Source of the DNA: Pseudomonadota bacterium
GTDB taxonomy: Bacteria; Pseudomonadota; Gammaproteobacteria; Burkholderiales; Burkholderiaceae
Assembly: GCA_023441105.1 (NCBI GenBank)
Contig: JAEZQX010000429.1
Location: forward strand, 1-15,351
Reading direction: 5' to 3'
DNA length: 15,351 bases
In this document: positions 15,101 through 15,351 of the stretch, piece after piece
How the letters are laid out: the number at the start of each line of letters is the position of its first letter
How positions within the stretch are numbered: position 1 is the stretch's first letter
The notes under the pieces: model-generated
The model's input: the letters and a program-made list of their open reading frames with translations, nothing else
Databases searched by the model: none
What the model was told of the DNA's origin: nothing
Made by a program: the position numbers and the translations under genes

Positions 15101-15347
15101 GATCTCGTCCGGCGCCGGTTCCGGCGCCCAGAACGCCATCGGCAGCGGCGTGCTGGGCGGGATGATCCTCGGCACGCTCCTGGGCGTCTTCTTCATCCCG
15201 CTGTTCTTCGTGGTGGTCCAGAAGATGTTCGGCGGTCGCAGGCGGGCTGCGGCGGGCGCCATTGGCCCAGGTGACGCGGGGCAGGGTGCCCAGCCGGCGA
15301 CGCCTGCGGCGTTGGCAGGTGCGGGTGCAGGTGGCTCCGATGCGTGA
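12150..15347 (+). CDS. RND multidrug efflux pump, AcrB/MexB-like (system 2)
   Basis: Inner-membrane drug/proton antiporter of 1065 residues, strongly AcrB-like: it starts [20 protein letters not shown] and has [19 protein letters not shown] and [20 protein letters not shown] almost as in AcrB. TM4 proton-relay aspartates fall at D407 and D408 ([18 protein letters not shown]), the same numbering as AcrB; the TM10 lysine is K935 ([16 protein letters not shown]). The distal-pocket phenylalanines are kept: F606, F611, F613 and F624 match AcrB F610, F615, F617 and F628, and the phenylalanines equivalent to F136 (GFLMVLGF) and F178 ([12 protein letters not shown]) are also present. A broad hydrophobic substrate range is therefore likely. 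GAGG lies 8 nt before the ATG, overlapping the adaptor stop. The C-terminal 35 residues form an Ala/Gly-rich tail. No channel gene follows within the window. Confidence 0.97.
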   Translation: MARFFIDRPIFAWVIAIVVMLGGVLAITQLPVSMYPTIAPPVVQINATYPGASAKVVEDSVTQVIEQNMTGLDGLMYMSATSDASGRAAVQLTFENRVDPDIAQVQVQNKLQLAMPLLPQEVQRQGVRVAKSATGFLMVLGFVSTSDQLDRNDISDYVNSNLVDSLSRVPGVGNLQVFGSKYAMRIWLDPSKLDTYALTPADIAAAVQAQNQQVAVGQLGGAPAIEGQRLNATISAQDRLQTAEEFRAVIVRSNPDGSVLRLGDVARVELGAETYEFQSFYNRDPAIGIAISLATGANALDTSAAVKAKLAELQPFFPDGMEVVVPFDTTPFVKVSIESVVKTLFEAIVLVFLVMYLFLQNFRATLIPSIAVPVVLLGTFGVLAATGFSINMLTMFAMVLAIGLLVDDAIVVVENVERLMSEEGLSPLEATRKSMKQITGALVGIGLVLSAVFVPMAFMEGSTGIIYRQFSVTIVAAMTLSVLVAIVLTPALCATILKPAAHGSRKGFFGWFNRTFERGSSRYQAGVRGILTRRKRFMVVFVLLVGLMGLMFMRLPTSFLPPEDQGVLMSLVQAPVGSTQERTLASVRQLEDHFLETEKEAVESVFSVQGFSFAGIGQNSAMAFVKLKDWSERTRDDLSAGAVAQRAMGGLAQIKDALAFAFPPPAMPELGTSAGFVFYLKDNAGLGHEALVQARDRFLGAAAQSPLLVNVRPNGQDDTPQFAIDIDKAKAGALGVSIADINATLAAAWGGQYIDDFVDRGRVKRVYLQADARFRMVPEDFLRWSVRNREGQMVPFSSFGSSHWDYGSPRLERYNGVPALEINGEGAPGVSSGDAMAEVERLVAQLPAGIGLDWTGLSYQERQAGAQTPLLYSLSLLIVFLCLAALYESWIIPTSVMLVAPLGILGTVLGAWLTGMERDVYFQVAMLTTVGLTSKNAILIVEFAKENLERGMGLVEATMGAVRDRLRPILMTSLAFGLGVLPLAISSGAGSGAQNAIGSGVLGGMILGTLLGVFFIPLFFVVVQKMFGGRRRAAAGAIGPGDAGQGAQPATPAALAGAGAGGSDA

Positions 15348-15351
15348 GGTC

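Overview
The window is a GC-rich, densely coding stretch (by eye roughly 70% GC) made of multidrug-efflux genes and a two-component system. Tripartite HAE1-type RND pumps with a lipoprotein outer-membrane channel indicate a Gram-negative bacterium of the Pseudomonadota. The GC content and codon use would suit a high-GC betaproteobacterium or gammaproteobacterium. No rRNA or other taxonomic marker is present, so this placement is inference. I see no tRNA, rRNA, CRISPR array, transposase or phage gene.

Layout: seven complete genes. On the minus strand, reading from about 10,600 down to 31, come a very large soluble histidine kinase (10597-6965), a NarL/FixJ-type response regulator that overlaps it by 4 bp (6968-6270), a 225-bp gap with possible regulatory structure, and a complete RND operon: periplasmic adaptor lipoprotein (6044-4764), inner-membrane pump (4735-1556) and outer-membrane factor lipoprotein (1563-31, overlapping the pump by 8 bp). 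On the plus strand, diverging from the kinase across a 358-bp intergenic region, lie a second adaptor (10956-12140) and, 9 bp later, a second pump that is strongly AcrB/MexB-like (12150-15347). No outer-membrane factor follows the second pump before the window ends.

How the genes work together: each adaptor-pump pair should form a proton-driven efflux complex spanning the periplasm. System 1 brings its own outer-membrane channel; system 2 either has one just past the window or shares another. The kinase and regulator lie between the two pump operons, upstream of system 1 on the same strand and divergent from system 2, so they are the obvious candidate regulators of one or both. System 2 also carries an 18-bp perfect-arm palindrome between a TTGACG -35-like element and a TATATC -10-like element. 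That arrangement is typical of TetR-family repression of acrAB-type operons, but no TetR gene is in the window.

The most unusual element is the kinase. It has about 1210 residues, no evident membrane segment, apparently five tandem GAF domains, and a C-terminal HisKA_3/HATPase core with H1009 as the predicted phospho-acceptor. The helices after GAF2, GAF3, GAF4 and GAF5 share the same 27-residue register, and only the last carries the histidine. GAF2 and GAF5 also show an ungapped internal duplication.
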